Assembly (NCBI GenBank): GCA_046349155.1
Contig: JAXMCW010000001.1
Span: forward strand, 1,922,001-1,986,000
From: Alsobacter sp046349155
GTDB lineage: Bacteria; Pseudomonadota; Alphaproteobacteria; Rhizobiales; Beijerinckiaceae
DNA length: 64,000 nucleotides
Direction of reading: 5' to 3'
In this document: piece after piece, positions 8,889 through 17,696 of the stretch
How the letters are laid out: each line of letters opens with the position of its first letter
Position numbering within the stretch: position 1 is the stretch's first letter
The notes under the pieces: model-generated
Told to the model about the DNA's origin: nothing
Databases searched by the model: none
Seen by the model: the letters and a program-made list of their open reading frames with translations, nothing else
Position numbers and translations under genes: made by a program

Positions 8889-10385
8889 ATGACCATCGGC
8901 CTCTCGAACTTCGTCCCGCTCTCCTCCGACAGCACCAAGTCGCGGCAGAACGCGACCAACCTGCTGTCGCTGCGCGACCAGATGACCGACCTGCAGCGCC
9001 AGCTCGCCACCGGGAAGCTGTCGAGCACCTATGCCGGGCTCGGGACCGGCGCGCTGAAGTCGCTCGACCTGCGCGAGACGCTGGCGCGCTACGACGACTT
9101 CGCGTCGACGATCACGGACGCGACCACCCGCCTCAAGCTGATGGACGCTACGCTCACGGGCATTGCGGGCGAACAGCAGACGATCAAGAAGGGCCTCGTC
9201 GCCTCGGGCATGAGCACGCTGCAGAGCAACGGCCAGTCTCTCGCGCAGCAGACCGCCCAGAACAGCATGAAGTCCGTCATCGGCATGCTGAACACGGATG
9301 CGGCGGGCCGCTATCTCTTCTCCGGCCGCGCGACCGACACCGAGCCCGTGCTGGACTACGCCACCATCATCAACGGCACTCCCACCGAGGCCGGGCTGGC
9401 GCAGATCATCGGGGAACGCAAGGCGGCCGACAATCCCGACGGAAAAGGCCGCGTCACAGTCGACAGCGCCACGACGGCCGGCACGGTGACGGTGGGCAAC
9501 GCGGCGTCCCCGCTCGGCATCACTGTGGGCGCCCCGAGCTCCCAGACCGCCGCCATCACGGTGTCGACCGCCGGCACGCCGCCTTCGGCGAGCTTCGTCG
9601 TTGCGAGCCAACCGGCGGACGGCGCGGTGGTGCAACTGGGCATCAGCTTTCCCGACGGCACCACCAAGGTCCTGACGCTGACCGCGCGCACCGGCACGGC
9701 CGACCCGACCAAGGGCGAGTTCCAGGTCGGCGCGGACACCACGGCCACCGCGAACGCCCTGGGCGCCACGATCACCGGCCTGATGCAGACCGAGGCGGCG
9801 ACGGACCTCGCCTCGGCCTCGGCCATGAAGGCGGCGACGGATTTCTTCTCGGCCACACCGGCGAGCCCCTATGTGAGGCTGTCCGCGGCGACGCCTGCCG
9901 GGACGGTGCAATGGTATCGCGGCGACACGACCTCGACGGACCCGCGGTCGACCGCGATCGCGCAAGTCGACAAGAACCAGACCGTCGCGGTGGGGGCGCA
10001 GGCCAACGAGCCCGCCTTCGTCAAGTTCATGGCCCAGCTTGGCGTGCTCTCCGTGGAGACGTTCAGCGCGTCGAACCCGAATGACAGCGCGCGCTACGAT
10101 GCCATGGCGCAGCGTGCGGCGCCCGACACCGGCACGGGAGCCAGCACCACGCAGCGCGTGAGCGACGTGCAGGTCTCCCTCGGCGTGGCGCTCGCCACGC
10201 TCAATACGGCGAAGTCGCGCAACACGGCCAATGCGGCCACCCTCAAGGATGCGCTTTCCGGCATCGAGGACGCCGATTCCACGAAGGTCGCCGTCGAGCT
10301 CTCCGACCTGCAGACGCGCCTGCAGGCGAGCTATTCCACGACCTCGATGCTCTCGAAGATGTCGCTGGTGAACTACCTCGGCTGA
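8889..10385 (+). CDS. flgL: Flagellar hook-associated protein 3 (FlgL)
   Basis: A 498-residue protein whose N-terminal about 150 residues resemble flagellin D0/D1 (LLSLRDQMTDLQRQLATGK, then NTDAAGRYLFSGR). The C-terminus (SLGVALATLNTAKSRNTANAA and VELSDLQTRLQAS) is also helical. The central approximately 200 residues are a variable domain. FlgL caps the hook-filament junction after FlgK. The ATG is 11 bp after flgK with a GAGGAG ribosome site overlapping its stop. It is convergent with flaF1, 126 bp apart; that gap shows no clear terminator. Confidence 0.93.
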   Translation: MTIGLSNFVPLSSDSTKSRQNATNLLSLRDQMTDLQRQLATGKLSSTYAGLGTGALKSLDLRETLARYDDFASTITDATTRLKLMDATLTGIAGEQQTIKKGLVASGMSTLQSNGQSLAQQTAQNSMKSVIGMLNTDAAGRYLFSGRATDTEPVLDYATIINGTPTEAGLAQIIGERKAADNPDGKGRVTVDSATTAGTVTVGNAASPLGITVGAPSSQTAAITVSTAGTPPSASFVVASQPADGAVVQLGISFPDGTTKVLTLTARTGTADPTKGEFQVGADTTATANALGATITGLMQTEAATDLASASAMKAATDFFSATPASPYVRLSAATPAGTVQWYRGDTTSTDPRSTAIAQVDKNQTVAVGAQANEPAFVKFMAQLGVLSVETFSASNPNDSARYDAMAQRAAPDTGTGASTTQRVSDVQVSLGVALATLNTAKSRNTANAATLKDALSGIEDADSTKVAVELSDLQTRLQASYSTTSMLSKMSLVNYLG

Positions 10386-10511
10386 TCCGAGGGGTGTTCG
10401 CGGCAGGGCCTGCGGCCGCCTGGCGCGCGGGTCAGCGCCTGTCGCGCGGCGCGCCTCGGCGTCCCGCCGTGGCGCTCCGCCGCGCAGGCTGCGATGCGGG
10501 CAGGTCAGGCC

Positions 10512-10886
10512 TTACGCCGCCCGGGCGGGCTCGCGCAGGCCGGCGGCGATGTTGAGGTTGATGTTGATGAGCGATCCGACCTTCTCGGATTGCGGCTCCA
10601 CCAGCAAGTCCGTCGTGCGCTTGAAGACGAACACGGCGAGCAGCGAGAAGTCTTCCTTCACCTTCTGCGGCAGCGGGTTGCTTTCGTCCGTCGCGGCCGT
10701 CGCCAGGATGGACCAGAGGCGCCGGTTATAGGTCAGCGCCTCGTCGAGCTGGTCCTGTCGCACCTCCCAGTCGTCCACGACGGCCTGCAGTTGCGCGGCG
10801 GCGCGGATGAGGAGCGAGGCCTCGAGATCGCGTCCGGACAAACCGGCCTTGGCGACCGAAGCATAGGCATTGGCGGCGTTTTGCAT
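10512..10886 (-). CDS. flaF: FlaF family flagellin regulator/chaperone (copy 1)
   Basis: A 124-residue protein matching FlaF along its length. It has an MQNAANAYASVAKAGLSGRD start, the ATEDR-like central helix with LTYNRRLWSIL, and VFKRTTDLL. In Caulobacter FlaF is needed for flagellin production and secretion and works with the mRNA-binding FlbT. A second FlaF paralog lies 178 bp upstream on the same strand, and two flagellin genes lie beyond it. No FlbT gene is visible in this window. Confidence 0.85.
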   Translation of the reverse strand: MQNAANAYASVAKAGLSGRDLEASLLIRAAAQLQAVVDDWEVRQDQLDEALTYNRRLWSILATAATDESNPLPQKVKEDFSLLAVFVFKRTTDLLVEPQSEKVGSLININLNIAAGLREPARAA

Positions 10887-11064
10887 GCGCTTCCCTCTGC
10901 CGTCGGTCGCATTGGCTGGACCTTCGCGGCACGGGACAGGTGTAGCGCTGCGAGTTTAAAATCCGATTACGTGTATTCTTCTATGTTCACAACCAAATTG
11001 CTCTCCGCCAAGGCCCGCCTCGATCCTCGGCCCGCAGGGCGGCTCGGCCGAGGTGCGGCCCTGC

Positions 11065-11442
11065 TCACGTCCGGGCCTCGAGCCCCGCGGCCAGGTGACG
11101 GTTGAAGGTCACCAGCGGCTCCACGAGTCCCGGGAGGAGCGACACGTCGTTGGTCTCGCAGATCTCGGCCGTGCGGGCGAAGACGAAGATGGCGATCTTG
11201 AGCATGTTTCGGCCGATCTCGGGCGGGAGATGGGTGTCCTCGGCGCCCGCCTCCATGGCGATGAGGCGCCAGGCCTTCCGGTTGCGCTCCAGGGCCTCGA
11301 TGAGGCCGACATGGCCCTGGGGCAGCGACGCGACGGCGCGCTGGAGGTCGTTGGCGCAGCGACTGAGAACGGCCGCTTCGAGGTAACGGCCGGAGAGGCC
11401 GGTCTGGGCGGTGGCGGAATAGGCGCGAATGGCAGAGTTCAT
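11065..11442 (-). CDS. flaF: FlaF family protein (copy 2)
   Basis: A 125-residue paralog of the neighbouring FlaF: MNSAIRAYSATAQTGLSGR matches the copy 1 N-terminus, followed by LERNRKAWRLIA and IFVFARTAEI. The ATG at 11442 is chosen because the conserved motif begins there; the frame is open upstream for about 160 codons, but that part is low-complexity and unlike any FlaF. The two FlaF copies lie on the same strand as the two flagellin genes, which suggests, but does not prove, one partner per flagellin. Confidence 0.83.
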   Translation of the reverse strand: MNSAIRAYSATAQTGLSGRYLEAAVLSRCANDLQRAVASLPQGHVGLIEALERNRKAWRLIAMEAGAEDTHLPPEIGRNMLKIAIFVFARTAEICETNDVSLLPGLVEPLVTFNRHLAAGLEART

Positions 11443-11775
11443 GGTGAGGTCCGGCGGCATGCGACCGCGGGCGGCCGACGACCTTGCGCCGGCGCCGTGC
11501 ACGGGCGCGGAGAGGTGAGGTGCGGTCCCGCCCTGCCGGGCCGGACCTGCGAGCATCCTAGCCGGACGGGGTAAAAAACGACTGAACGCGTTAAGGATGT
11601 GTTTACCAGTATTACAACCGTTGCTTCCGACACCCGGGGCGCGAGCGACACGTCCCGCGGACGGTGCGGCGTGTCCTTTTGTCGAGGGGCAGGGTCGCCG
11701 CGGGGTAACCTCTGGACCCGGGTAAGCGCCCCGGAGGGAACGCGGGGCCGCGCCATCACTCACCCGGATCGCGCC

Positions 11776-11810
11776 CCGCTGCGACCTTTCAACCCGCTGC
11801 GACCTTTCAA
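11776..11810. repeat. Two-copy tandem direct repeat (18-bp period)
   Basis: CCGCTGCGACCTTTCAA occurs at 11776-11792 and again at 11794-11810, inside the gene-free 11443-11973 interval between flaF2 and the flagellin 1 stop. The rest of that interval holds the terminator at 11928 and no supportable gene. The repeat could be a protein-binding site upstream of flaF2; I see no promoter consensus beside it. Confidence 0.6.
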
Positions 11811-11927
11811 ATCGTAGGAGGAGGTGAAGGTGTCGGCCCCGGCTCGCGGTGTGGGCATTCGACCGTCGCCGCTCAAACCCGCCGGCGCCTCCGCCCGCCG
11901 GCGTCGCCGATCGCCCGCCCAACGGAA

Positions 11928-11949
11928 AGCGGGGCCCGAAGGCCCCGCT
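11928..11949 (-). terminator. Intrinsic terminator of flagellin 1
   Basis: A perfect 9-bp stem, AGCGGGGCC / GGCCCCGCT, closed on the minus strand by a TTCG tetraloop and followed by a short T-rich run. It lies 24 bases past the flagellin 1 stop codon. Confidence 0.75.
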
Positions 11950-11973
11950 CCGCGTCCCCGATCCGCTTCGTCT

Positions 11974-13662
11974 TCAGCGCAGGAGCTGGATGAGGGACTG
12001 TTCGGCCTGCTTGGTCGCAGCGAGGTTGTTGACCGCGAAGGACTGCCGCGTCTGCAGCGAGGCGAGGCTGGTCGCCTCTTCGTTCGTGTCCGCCGCGGTC
12101 AGCGACGTCGCGCCTGCCTGGAGCGCGACGGCCATGGATTTGTTGTAGTCGAGACGCGAACTGATCTGAGTCCGGGCCGCCGCGAGAAACGACTGGTTCT
12201 GCTTGAGTCTGGCCAGGGCTCCGTTCACCTGCGCAATTGTCGTGTTGATGTCGGCGTCCGTGTTGAAATCGTTCTGGGTGGCGGCCGTGTTGCCGACGCC
12301 GTTGGCTTCGGCGTAGCCGACGAAGCCAAGACTGAGCGCATCCGTGGCGTAGGCCAGCTTCACGTTTTGACTCGACGTGTTGGTGTCGTTGAGCTGGACC
12401 GTCATGGTCTCGCCCTTCAGGATGTTGTTGAAGCCCGGCATCGAGGCATCGCCCGTCAGGTTCTTCAGATTGGTCAACGTCTGACGGACGTAGTCCGCGG
12501 CGCTCTTGCGTGCCAGAAGCACGTCGTCGAGCTGAGCCTTGGTGGCGCCGATCGACGAATATGTGAACGAGTTGCCGGTGACTCCGCCGACCGTCTTTTT
12601 GCCCTGAGTGGCCGTGGTGTTGTAGGCGAGCTGCGCGTTACCGTTCGCTGCAAACTGCTGGACGCCCGGGGCATTGTAGACGTAGCCCTGCTGGTTGCCG
12701 AACAGTGCGGAGAAGTTGAAGGCTACGCCAGCATCGACGGGGTTGTTGGCGTTATTCGCAGCACCGGCCGACTGTCCCTGGTCGTTCGTCTGCTGGAAGC
12801 TGATGCTGGACGTGTTGTTGGCGAGGGCGAACCCCATCGTGAAATTGCCGGTACCAGCGCCACCGATCTCGTTCATGTTGACGGTGATCTGGCTCGTACC
12901 GAAGGCCTTCTGGATGGCTGTCTGAAGAGAGGCCATGTCGTTGAAGTTGAATGCCAGGGCGGCGGTCGCTCCGGTCGCGGCAACGGCGGCCACACCCGCG
13001 GCCGCGACGGCACCAGCCGCTGTGGCGTTGACGAACTGTCCCTGGGCGTTCAGCACCTGCGCGCTGTCGGAAACAGCCGCTTCCGTGCTCGTCGCGCGGA
13101 AGTAGCGCGTCTGGGTGCCGCCTGCGCCGGGATTCGCGGTGTCGGTGATCGTGATCGCGAAGACGTCGCCCTGCTGGAAGACCGAGCCGTCGTTGATGTC
13201 GGCCGGCGCGGCGGCGGCGGAGGCGACGGGCACGCTCTTGGTTGAAACGATCATACCCTTGAGGGCGAGGACAGCCGCGGTATTCTGGCCGGCAGCGACC
13301 GCGGCCCGCGACCCGTAGACCGTGTCGCCGTTCGTCTGCGCCGTGAGCGACTGGGGAATGGCCTTGGCCCGCGCGTCGGTCATGAGGCTCAGGGAGGCCT
13401 TGAGCGCGTCCTGCATGTTGCCGAGCGCCTTGTCGACAACGTCCATGTTGCCCATCGCCGCGGTGATGTTCTTGTTCACGTTGGCGTAGTCATCGGCCTT
13501 GTCGCTGTAGCTCTTGGCGCGGAAATAGGTGGCCGGATTGTCGGAGGCCTTCGCGACGGCGAGGCCGCTGGCCAGTCGACCCTGCGAGGTCTCGATGCCC
13601 GAGTTGATGTCCGCGAGATTGACGAGTCCGGACAGGTAGCTGGACGAAATTGCGCTGGTCAT
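11974..13662 (-). CDS. Flagellin (copy 1)
   Basis: A 562-residue flagellin. Conserved D0/D1 helices are at both ends: N-terminal LADINSGIETSQGRLASGL with SDNPATYFRAKSYSDKAD, C-terminal LQTRQSFAVNNLAATKQAEQ ending SLIQLLR. The about 350-residue centre is a large variable domain, so the filament surface is elaborate. The start is the ATG at 13662 behind a GGAG ribosome site; an upstream in-frame ATG at 13734 would add 24 non-flagellin residues. It is the downstream member of a tandem flagellin pair. The upstream region is strikingly AT-rich for this genome. A hairpin terminator follows the stop. Confidence 0.93.
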   Translation of the reverse strand: MTSAISSSYLSGLVNLADINSGIETSQGRLASGLAVAKASDNPATYFRAKSYSDKADDYANVNKNITAAMGNMDVVDKALGNMQDALKASLSLMTDARAKAIPQSLTAQTNGDTVYGSRAAVAAGQNTAAVLALKGMIVSTKSVPVASAAAAPADINDGSVFQQGDVFAITITDTANPGAGGTQTRYFRATSTEAAVSDSAQVLNAQGQFVNATAAGAVAAAGVAAVAATGATAALAFNFNDMASLQTAIQKAFGTSQITVNMNEIGGAGTGNFTMGFALANNTSSISFQQTNDQGQSAGAANNANNPVDAGVAFNFSALFGNQQGYVYNAPGVQQFAANGNAQLAYNTTATQGKKTVGGVTGNSFTYSSIGATKAQLDDVLLARKSAADYVRQTLTNLKNLTGDASMPGFNNILKGETMTVQLNDTNTSSQNVKLAYATDALSLGFVGYAEANGVGNTAATQNDFNTDADINTTIAQVNGALARLKQNQSFLAAARTQISSRLDYNKSMAVALQAGATSLTAADTNEEATSLASLQTRQSFAVNNLAATKQAEQSLIQLLR

Positions 13663-13739
13663 GAAAAACTCCATTGAACAAAACACGCGGACCAACGTCC
13701 GAATGCCCTGATCGTCCAGCAAGTTCTTGAACAAGTGGT

Positions 13740-13890
13740 TATCATATCCAAGATCTCAAGCACGAAATTTGAAACAATATACAACGTGAACGTGCATATT
13801 CACACTATGCACGCATTTATACATTTGGTGTCTGCGATATTTTGGAGAGAATTCTGAGTTATTCAATCAAAAGTAGTATTCAATCGAGTC
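13740..13890. promoter_or_regulatory. AT-rich upstream region of flagellin 1
   Basis: About 150 bases between the two flagellin genes with composition far below the surrounding GC content, rich in AAT/TTA runs. It carries no ORF. I could not find a convincing sigma-54 or sigma-28 box; the best match is a -12-like CTTGC near 13717 with a poor -24. It is the expected site of the flagellin 1 promoter and its long leader. Confidence 0.4.
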
Positions 13891-13961
13891 CCTCCGGTCC
13901 GGACGCAGGAGAGGCGTGAGGGGGGTGACGCGCGTTGGATCGCTCGCGGCGCGGCCCCGCC

Positions 13962-15497
13962 TCAGCGCAGCAGGTTGAGCAGGTACTGCTCGGCCTGCCG
14001 GGTGATGGTGAGGTTGGTGGCCGCGAAGTTCTGCCGGTTCTGGAGGGCGGCGAGGCTGGCGCTCTCCTCCGCCATGTCGGCGGCGGTCATGCCGTTGGCC
14101 GTGTCCTTCAGCGAGCTCACCAGGGTCTTGTTGAGGTCGAGGCGGCTGGCCATCGCGGTCTTGGCCGCGGCCACCAGCGTGCGCTGCTGGCTGAGCGAGG
14201 TGACGATGGTGGAGAGCTTGGTGATCGCGCCCGTGATCTGGGCGTCGTCGAGGAAGTTGCTGGTCGCCGCGGAGGCGGTGTCGGTGTAGTTCGTCGTGAT
14301 CGCGCCCGTTCCGTTGATGGCGAAGCCGACGCCATACGTCGCGGCGCCGTAATTGGCGGTGAAGTCGATCGGCGTGGCGAGCTTGACGGTCTGGCTCACC
14401 GTGTTGGTGTCGTTGAGCTGCACCGTCATGGATTCGCCTTTCAGGATGTTGGCGAATCCGGGCAGGGCTGCGTCGCGCACTGTGGAGACGAGGCCGTAGA
14501 CGGTCTGGCGGAAGAAGTCGGCCGCCTGCTTGCGGGCGTCGACGGCGGTCTGGTCCGTCTGGGTGCCTCCCACGGCGGAGTAGGTCCAGCTCGCGGCGTT
14601 GGGGGCGTTGGTCGCATCGAGCGCATTGCCGGTCGTCACGGTCGCGCCGGCCTGGCCCGCGGGCTGCAGGAGGCGCGTGAAGTCGAAGGTGGAGCCCTTG
14701 GTCGCCGCGCCGGCGACGGTGACGTTGGCGTCGGCCACCTGGCCGAAGGTGATGGACTGGGTGCTGGTGTTGAGCTGCATCGACAGCCTGTAGGTGGTTG
14801 CGCCGTTGGCCGTCGTGGCCACCGCGCCGAAGCTCGCATTGGCGACGCCGAAGCCGAGGTTCATGGCCATGGCAAGGCTCGAGACGTCATTGAACTCGAT
14901 GGCGTTGGCGGCGGTGTCGCCCTTCTTGGTCTGGTCGGGAAGGTTGGCGTCGTCCGGGGCCACGGCCTTGAAGTAGCGTGTCGCGGTGCTGTTGTTCGAG
15001 GCGTCGCGGAAGGTGACCTGGAAGACGTCGCCAGCCTGGAAGAAGCCGCCGTCGGCCACGTTGGCGCTGGCGCTCGCGCCCGTGCCGGGATCGACGATCT
15101 GGCCCTTGATGGTTCGGGTCACGCCGCCCACCGTGACGGTGGACTGGGCATAGGCCTTGGCGCCGGTCACGTTGACGGCTGTCGCGGCGTTCACCGCCTT
15201 GGCCTTGGCGTCGTTCAGCATCTGGCGGGCGCCCTGCACGTTGTCCGCCATATTGGAGAGCGCCTTGTCGACATAGTCGAGATTGGCGATCGCCTGGGTG
15301 ATTCCCGCGTTCGTGTCGGTGTAGTTGTCGGCTTTGCTCGTATAGCTCAGGGCCTTGAAGTAGATGGCGATATTGTCAGAGGGATCGCTGATCGTTTTTC
15401 CTGTATTTATGTGTTTTTGTGTGTATTCCATCTGCTTGGCAATATCCATAAGCGCAGTAAGTGACCGAGACATCGAAGTAGAGAGAGCGGCGACCAT
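13962..15497 (-). CDS. Flagellin (copy 2)
   Basis: A 511-residue flagellin paralog. The N-terminus has QKHINTGKTISDPSDNIA then YFKALSYTSKADNYTDTN; the C-terminus has LQNRQNFAATNLTITRQAEQ and ends YLLNLLR. The start chosen is the ATG at 15497, which has AGGA eight bases upstream; an in-frame TTG five codons earlier is less likely. Copy 2 is the promoter-proximal gene and is separated from copy 1 by 299 bp, so each probably has its own promoter. The two proteins share terminal helices and some central blocks (ANILKGESMTVQLNDTNT here, a close match in copy 1), showing duplication followed by divergence. Confidence 0.93.
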   Translation of the reverse strand: MVAALSTSMSRSLTALMDIAKQMEYTQKHINTGKTISDPSDNIAIYFKALSYTSKADNYTDTNAGITQAIANLDYVDKALSNMADNVQGARQMLNDAKAKAVNAATAVNVTGAKAYAQSTVTVGGVTRTIKGQIVDPGTGASASANVADGGFFQAGDVFQVTFRDASNNSTATRYFKAVAPDDANLPDQTKKGDTAANAIEFNDVSSLAMAMNLGFGVANASFGAVATTANGATTYRLSMQLNTSTQSITFGQVADANVTVAGAATKGSTFDFTRLLQPAGQAGATVTTGNALDATNAPNAASWTYSAVGGTQTDQTAVDARKQAADFFRQTVYGLVSTVRDAALPGFANILKGESMTVQLNDTNTVSQTVKLATPIDFTANYGAATYGVGFAINGTGAITTNYTDTASAATSNFLDDAQITGAITKLSTIVTSLSQQRTLVAAAKTAMASRLDLNKTLVSSLKDTANGMTAADMAEESASLAALQNRQNFAATNLTITRQAEQYLLNLLR

Positions 15498-15637
15498 TGT
15501 CGTATCCTGCAAAATTCATGAATGAATGCAGGAGATGCTCCGCTCATTCATCAAAAGTCGGCTCAATAATTTCGTTCAACTTTTATCGATGTCGTCGATT
15601 CTACCTAAAGATGTTTCGTCGTCGGTCGCAACCAAAC

Positions 15638-15671
15638 AAAAGGGCCCGCCCTGTCCGGGACAGGGCGGGCC
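15638..15671 (-). terminator. Intrinsic terminator of the flgI operon
   Basis: Inverted repeat GGCCCGCCCTGTCC (15643-15656) and GGACAGGGCGGGCC (15658-15671). On the minus strand it is followed by CTTTTGTTT. It lies about 50 bases past the stop of the FlgN-like gene and upstream of flagellin 2, insulating the two units. Confidence 0.85.
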
Positions 15672-15717
15672 GATGGGTCGGCGGAGGTCGCGGCGGCGGC
15701 CCCCGGGGGCCGGGGGG

Positions 15718-16197
15718 TCAGAGGCTCTTCGACACCATCAGGGGGGTCGCGGGCGCCCCGCGCGGCGGCGCGGCGGCACGGCCGGCGGCGCCGTAGGTCG
15801 TCAGCGTGCGCGGCGCGGCCACCTCGGTTGCGAGGTTGCGGATGATGCCCTCCGACACCGAGCGCGCAGTGGCGAGCACGGCCATGTTCACGTCGAGGGT
15901 CTCGGCGAGACGGCGCTGCGCGCCTTTCAGCCGCTGCACGGAGGCCGGCGCCCAGCGGGCGAGCGCGATGGCGTTGGCCTTCAGCCGGTCGAGGGCGTGG
16001 ACGTAGTTGCGGGCCGCTTCCGACTTGGCCTCGCCGAGGCCGGCGGCGTCGCGCAGCCGGTAGGCCTTCAGCAGGTTCGTCTCCTGGGACACGACGCCGT
16101 CGAGGCGCTGCATCACCGCGATAATGGCGTCCACGAACTGGTCCGCCTCGCGCTGGTTGGCGACGACGGGCTGGTGGGGGCGATCAGCCGTTGCCAT
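15718..16197 (-). CDS. FlgN/FlbY-like flagellar protein (putative export chaperone)
   Basis: A 159-residue, mostly helical protein. Features are an N-terminal VMQRLDGVVSQETNLLKA, a central LDRLKANAIALARWAP and ARSVSEGIIRNLATEV. This resembles the FlgN-like proteins (often named FlbY in alphaproteobacteria) encoded next to flgI and the rod-binding protein. FlgN proteins are chaperones for hook-associated proteins FlgK and FlgL. It is the last gene of the flgI operon and overlaps the preceding gene by 14 bp. The call rests on the helical pattern and context rather than on a diagnostic motif. Confidence 0.65.
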   Translation of the reverse strand: MATADRPHQPVVANQREADQFVDAIIAVMQRLDGVVSQETNLLKAYRLRDAAGLGEAKSEAARNYVHALDRLKANAIALARWAPASVQRLKGAQRRLAETLDVNMAVLATARSVSEGIIRNLATEVAAPRTLTTYGAAGRAAAPPRGAPATPLMVSKSL

Positions 16198-16522
16198 GGG
16201 ACTTCTCCTGCAGACGCATCAACTCGTTGTAGACGGCGGGCGCGATCCCGAAGCCGCCGGCCTTGGTGACGTTCTTGGCGTATTCCTGGGTCAGCATGCC
16301 GCGCCATACGTCGGCGCCGTCTCCCTCGTCGCCGAGCGGGCCGGCGCCGCTCAGGCCGGAGGTGAGGTGGCCCAGCATCTGCTCCACGAACATCTGCTCG
16401 AAATCCTGGGCCTGCTTCCAGGCCTTGCCGTCGCGCGGGCCGCTCTGGGCCGCGTCCGGAACCCGGCTGGTGGAGGGGTAGACGGCAGGGGAGGTGGGAA
16501 AGGCGAGATCCGGCGTCATCAC
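16184..16522 (-). CDS. flgJ: Rod-binding protein (FlgJ N-terminal domain only; CheL-like)
   Basis: A 112-residue protein with the rod-binding signature: AQDFEQMFVEQMLGHLTSGL, then WRGMLTQEYAKNV and GGFGIAPAVYNELMRLQE. The C-terminal muramidase domain of enteric FlgJ is absent, as is usual in alphaproteobacteria, where the short form is often called CheL. It is a periplasmic scaffold or cap for rod assembly. Its ATG overlaps the flgI stop (ATGA), and its end overlaps the FlgN-like gene. Confidence 0.85.
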   Translation of the reverse strand: MMTPDLAFPTSPAVYPSTSRVPDAAQSGPRDGKAWKQAQDFEQMFVEQMLGHLTSGLSGAGPLGDEGDGADVWRGMLTQEYAKNVTKAGGFGIAPAVYNELMRLQEKSHGNG

Positions 16523-17661
16523 ATCACCTCGATGTCGGCCTGCAGCGCGCCCGCCGACTTGATGGCCTGCAGGATCGTGATCATGTCGCGTGGCCCGATG
16601 CCGAGCGCATTGAGCCCGTCCACCAGTTCCTTCAGCGTCACGCCCTCCCTCATGTAGGCGAGCTTGTTGCCGCTGCCCGTGTCGACCGCGACCCCGGTGC
16701 GCGGCACGACCGTGGTCCGCCCGTTGCTGAGCGCATTGGGCTGGCTGACGAGAGGATCCTCGGTGACGGTGACCGTGAGGTTACCCTGGGCCACCGCGAC
16801 GGTGGAGACGCGCACGTCCTTGCCCATGACGATGATTCCGGAACGCTCGTCGATGACGACGCGGGCCGCCTGGTCGGGCTCGACGCGCAGCTGCTCGATG
16901 TCGGTGAGCAATTGCACCATGTTGCCCTGGTAGCGGGCGGGAATCTGCAGCGAGACGGTGGACGGATCGGTCGGCTCCGCCGTGTCCGCGCCCATGAAGT
17001 CGTTGATGGCGGCGGCGATCCGCCGGGAGGTCGTGAGGTCGGGGTTGCGCAGCGCGAGGCGCAGCGTGCGAAGGTTCTTGAAGGGGAACTCGATCTCGCG
17101 CTCCACCAGCGCCCCGTTGGCGATGCGCCCCACCGTGGGCACGCCCCGCGTCACCGTCGCGGCGTCGCCGCCGGCCGTGAAGCCGGAGATGGCGACGGCG
17201 CCCTGGGCCACCGCGTAGACCTCGCCGTCGGCGCCGAGCAGCGGCGTCACGAGCAACGTGCCGCCCTGCAGGCTCTTGGAGTCGCCCAGCGCAGAGACCG
17301 TGACGTCGACCCGCGTGCCCTGCGCGCCGAAGGCGGGGAAGTTCGCCGTAACCATCACGGCCGCCACGTTGGCGGTGCGCAGGTTCTGGCCCTTGGTGTT
17401 CACGCCGAGCCGCTCGAGCATGGCCATGAGGCTCTGGCGGGTGAAGGGCGAGTTGTTGAGCGTGTCGCCCGTTCCGTTGAGACCGACCACGAGGCCGTAG
17501 CCGACGAGTTGGTTCTGGCGCACGCCCTCCACGCTCGCGAGGTCCTTGATGCGGGACGGGGCGGACCAGGCCGGCACGGCCGCCAGCAGCGCGCCGGCCA
17601 AGGCGGCGGCGGCGAGAAGCGACTTTCCGAAGGAACGGAGCCTCTTGGAACGCAACATCAT
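16519..17661 (-). CDS. flgI: Flagellar P-ring protein FlgI
   Basis: A 380-residue protein with a Sec signal peptide (ALAGALLAAVPAWSA, cleaved after about residue 32). The P-ring signature follows: IKDLASVEGVRQNQLVGYGL, VGLNGTGD, then NVAAVMVTANFPAFGAQG and LKELVDGLNALGIGPRD near the end. FlgI forms the peptidoglycan ring of the basal body. Two ATGs are adjacent (17661 and 17658); an AGGA lies five bases before the second, so either could start. First gene of a three-gene operon with a near-consensus sigma-54 promoter (17697) and an FlbD-like enhancer (17806), diverging from fliX. Confidence 0.95.
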   Translation of the reverse strand: MMLRSKRLRSFGKSLLAAAALAGALLAAVPAWSAPSRIKDLASVEGVRQNQLVGYGLVVGLNGTGDTLNNSPFTRQSLMAMLERLGVNTKGQNLRTANVAAVMVTANFPAFGAQGTRVDVTVSALGDSKSLQGGTLLVTPLLGADGEVYAVAQGAVAISGFTAGGDAATVTRGVPTVGRIANGALVEREIEFPFKNLRTLRLALRNPDLTTSRRIAAAINDFMGADTAEPTDPSTVSLQIPARYQGNMVQLLTDIEQLRVEPDQAARVVIDERSGIIVMGKDVRVSTVAVAQGNLTVTVTEDPLVSQPNALSNGRTTVVPRTGVAVDTGSGNKLAYMREGVTLKELVDGLNALGIGPRDMITILQAIKSAGALQADIEVM

Positions 17662-17696
17662 GGTCCTGCACGCGGGGGTATCGACGCCCTCCCGTT

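Noticed and set aside
11591..11607. TTAA-N7-TTTACC resembling a CtrA box
   Set aside because: It points away from flaF2 on the plus strand, where no gene starts; orientation and context do not support a functional site.
11824..13245. Long plus-strand open frame opposite flagellin 1
   Set aside because: It is an antisense shadow of the flagellin gene with no recognisable protein features.
13714..13732. Possible sigma-54 promoter of flagellin 1 (-12-like CTTGC) with a nearby GTTC-TT-GAAC dyad
   Set aside because: The -24 element (TGT-TCA) matches the consensus poorly and the dyad has the wrong spacing for an SOS box.
13935..15464. Long plus-strand open frame opposite flagellin 2
   Set aside because: Glycine/arginine-rich shadow produced by the GC bias on the opposite strand of the flagellin gene.
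15560..15600. Sigma-28-like TAAA...GCCGAC upstream of flagellin 2
   Set aside because: The gap between the two elements is several bases longer than the flagellar sigma-28 consensus allows.
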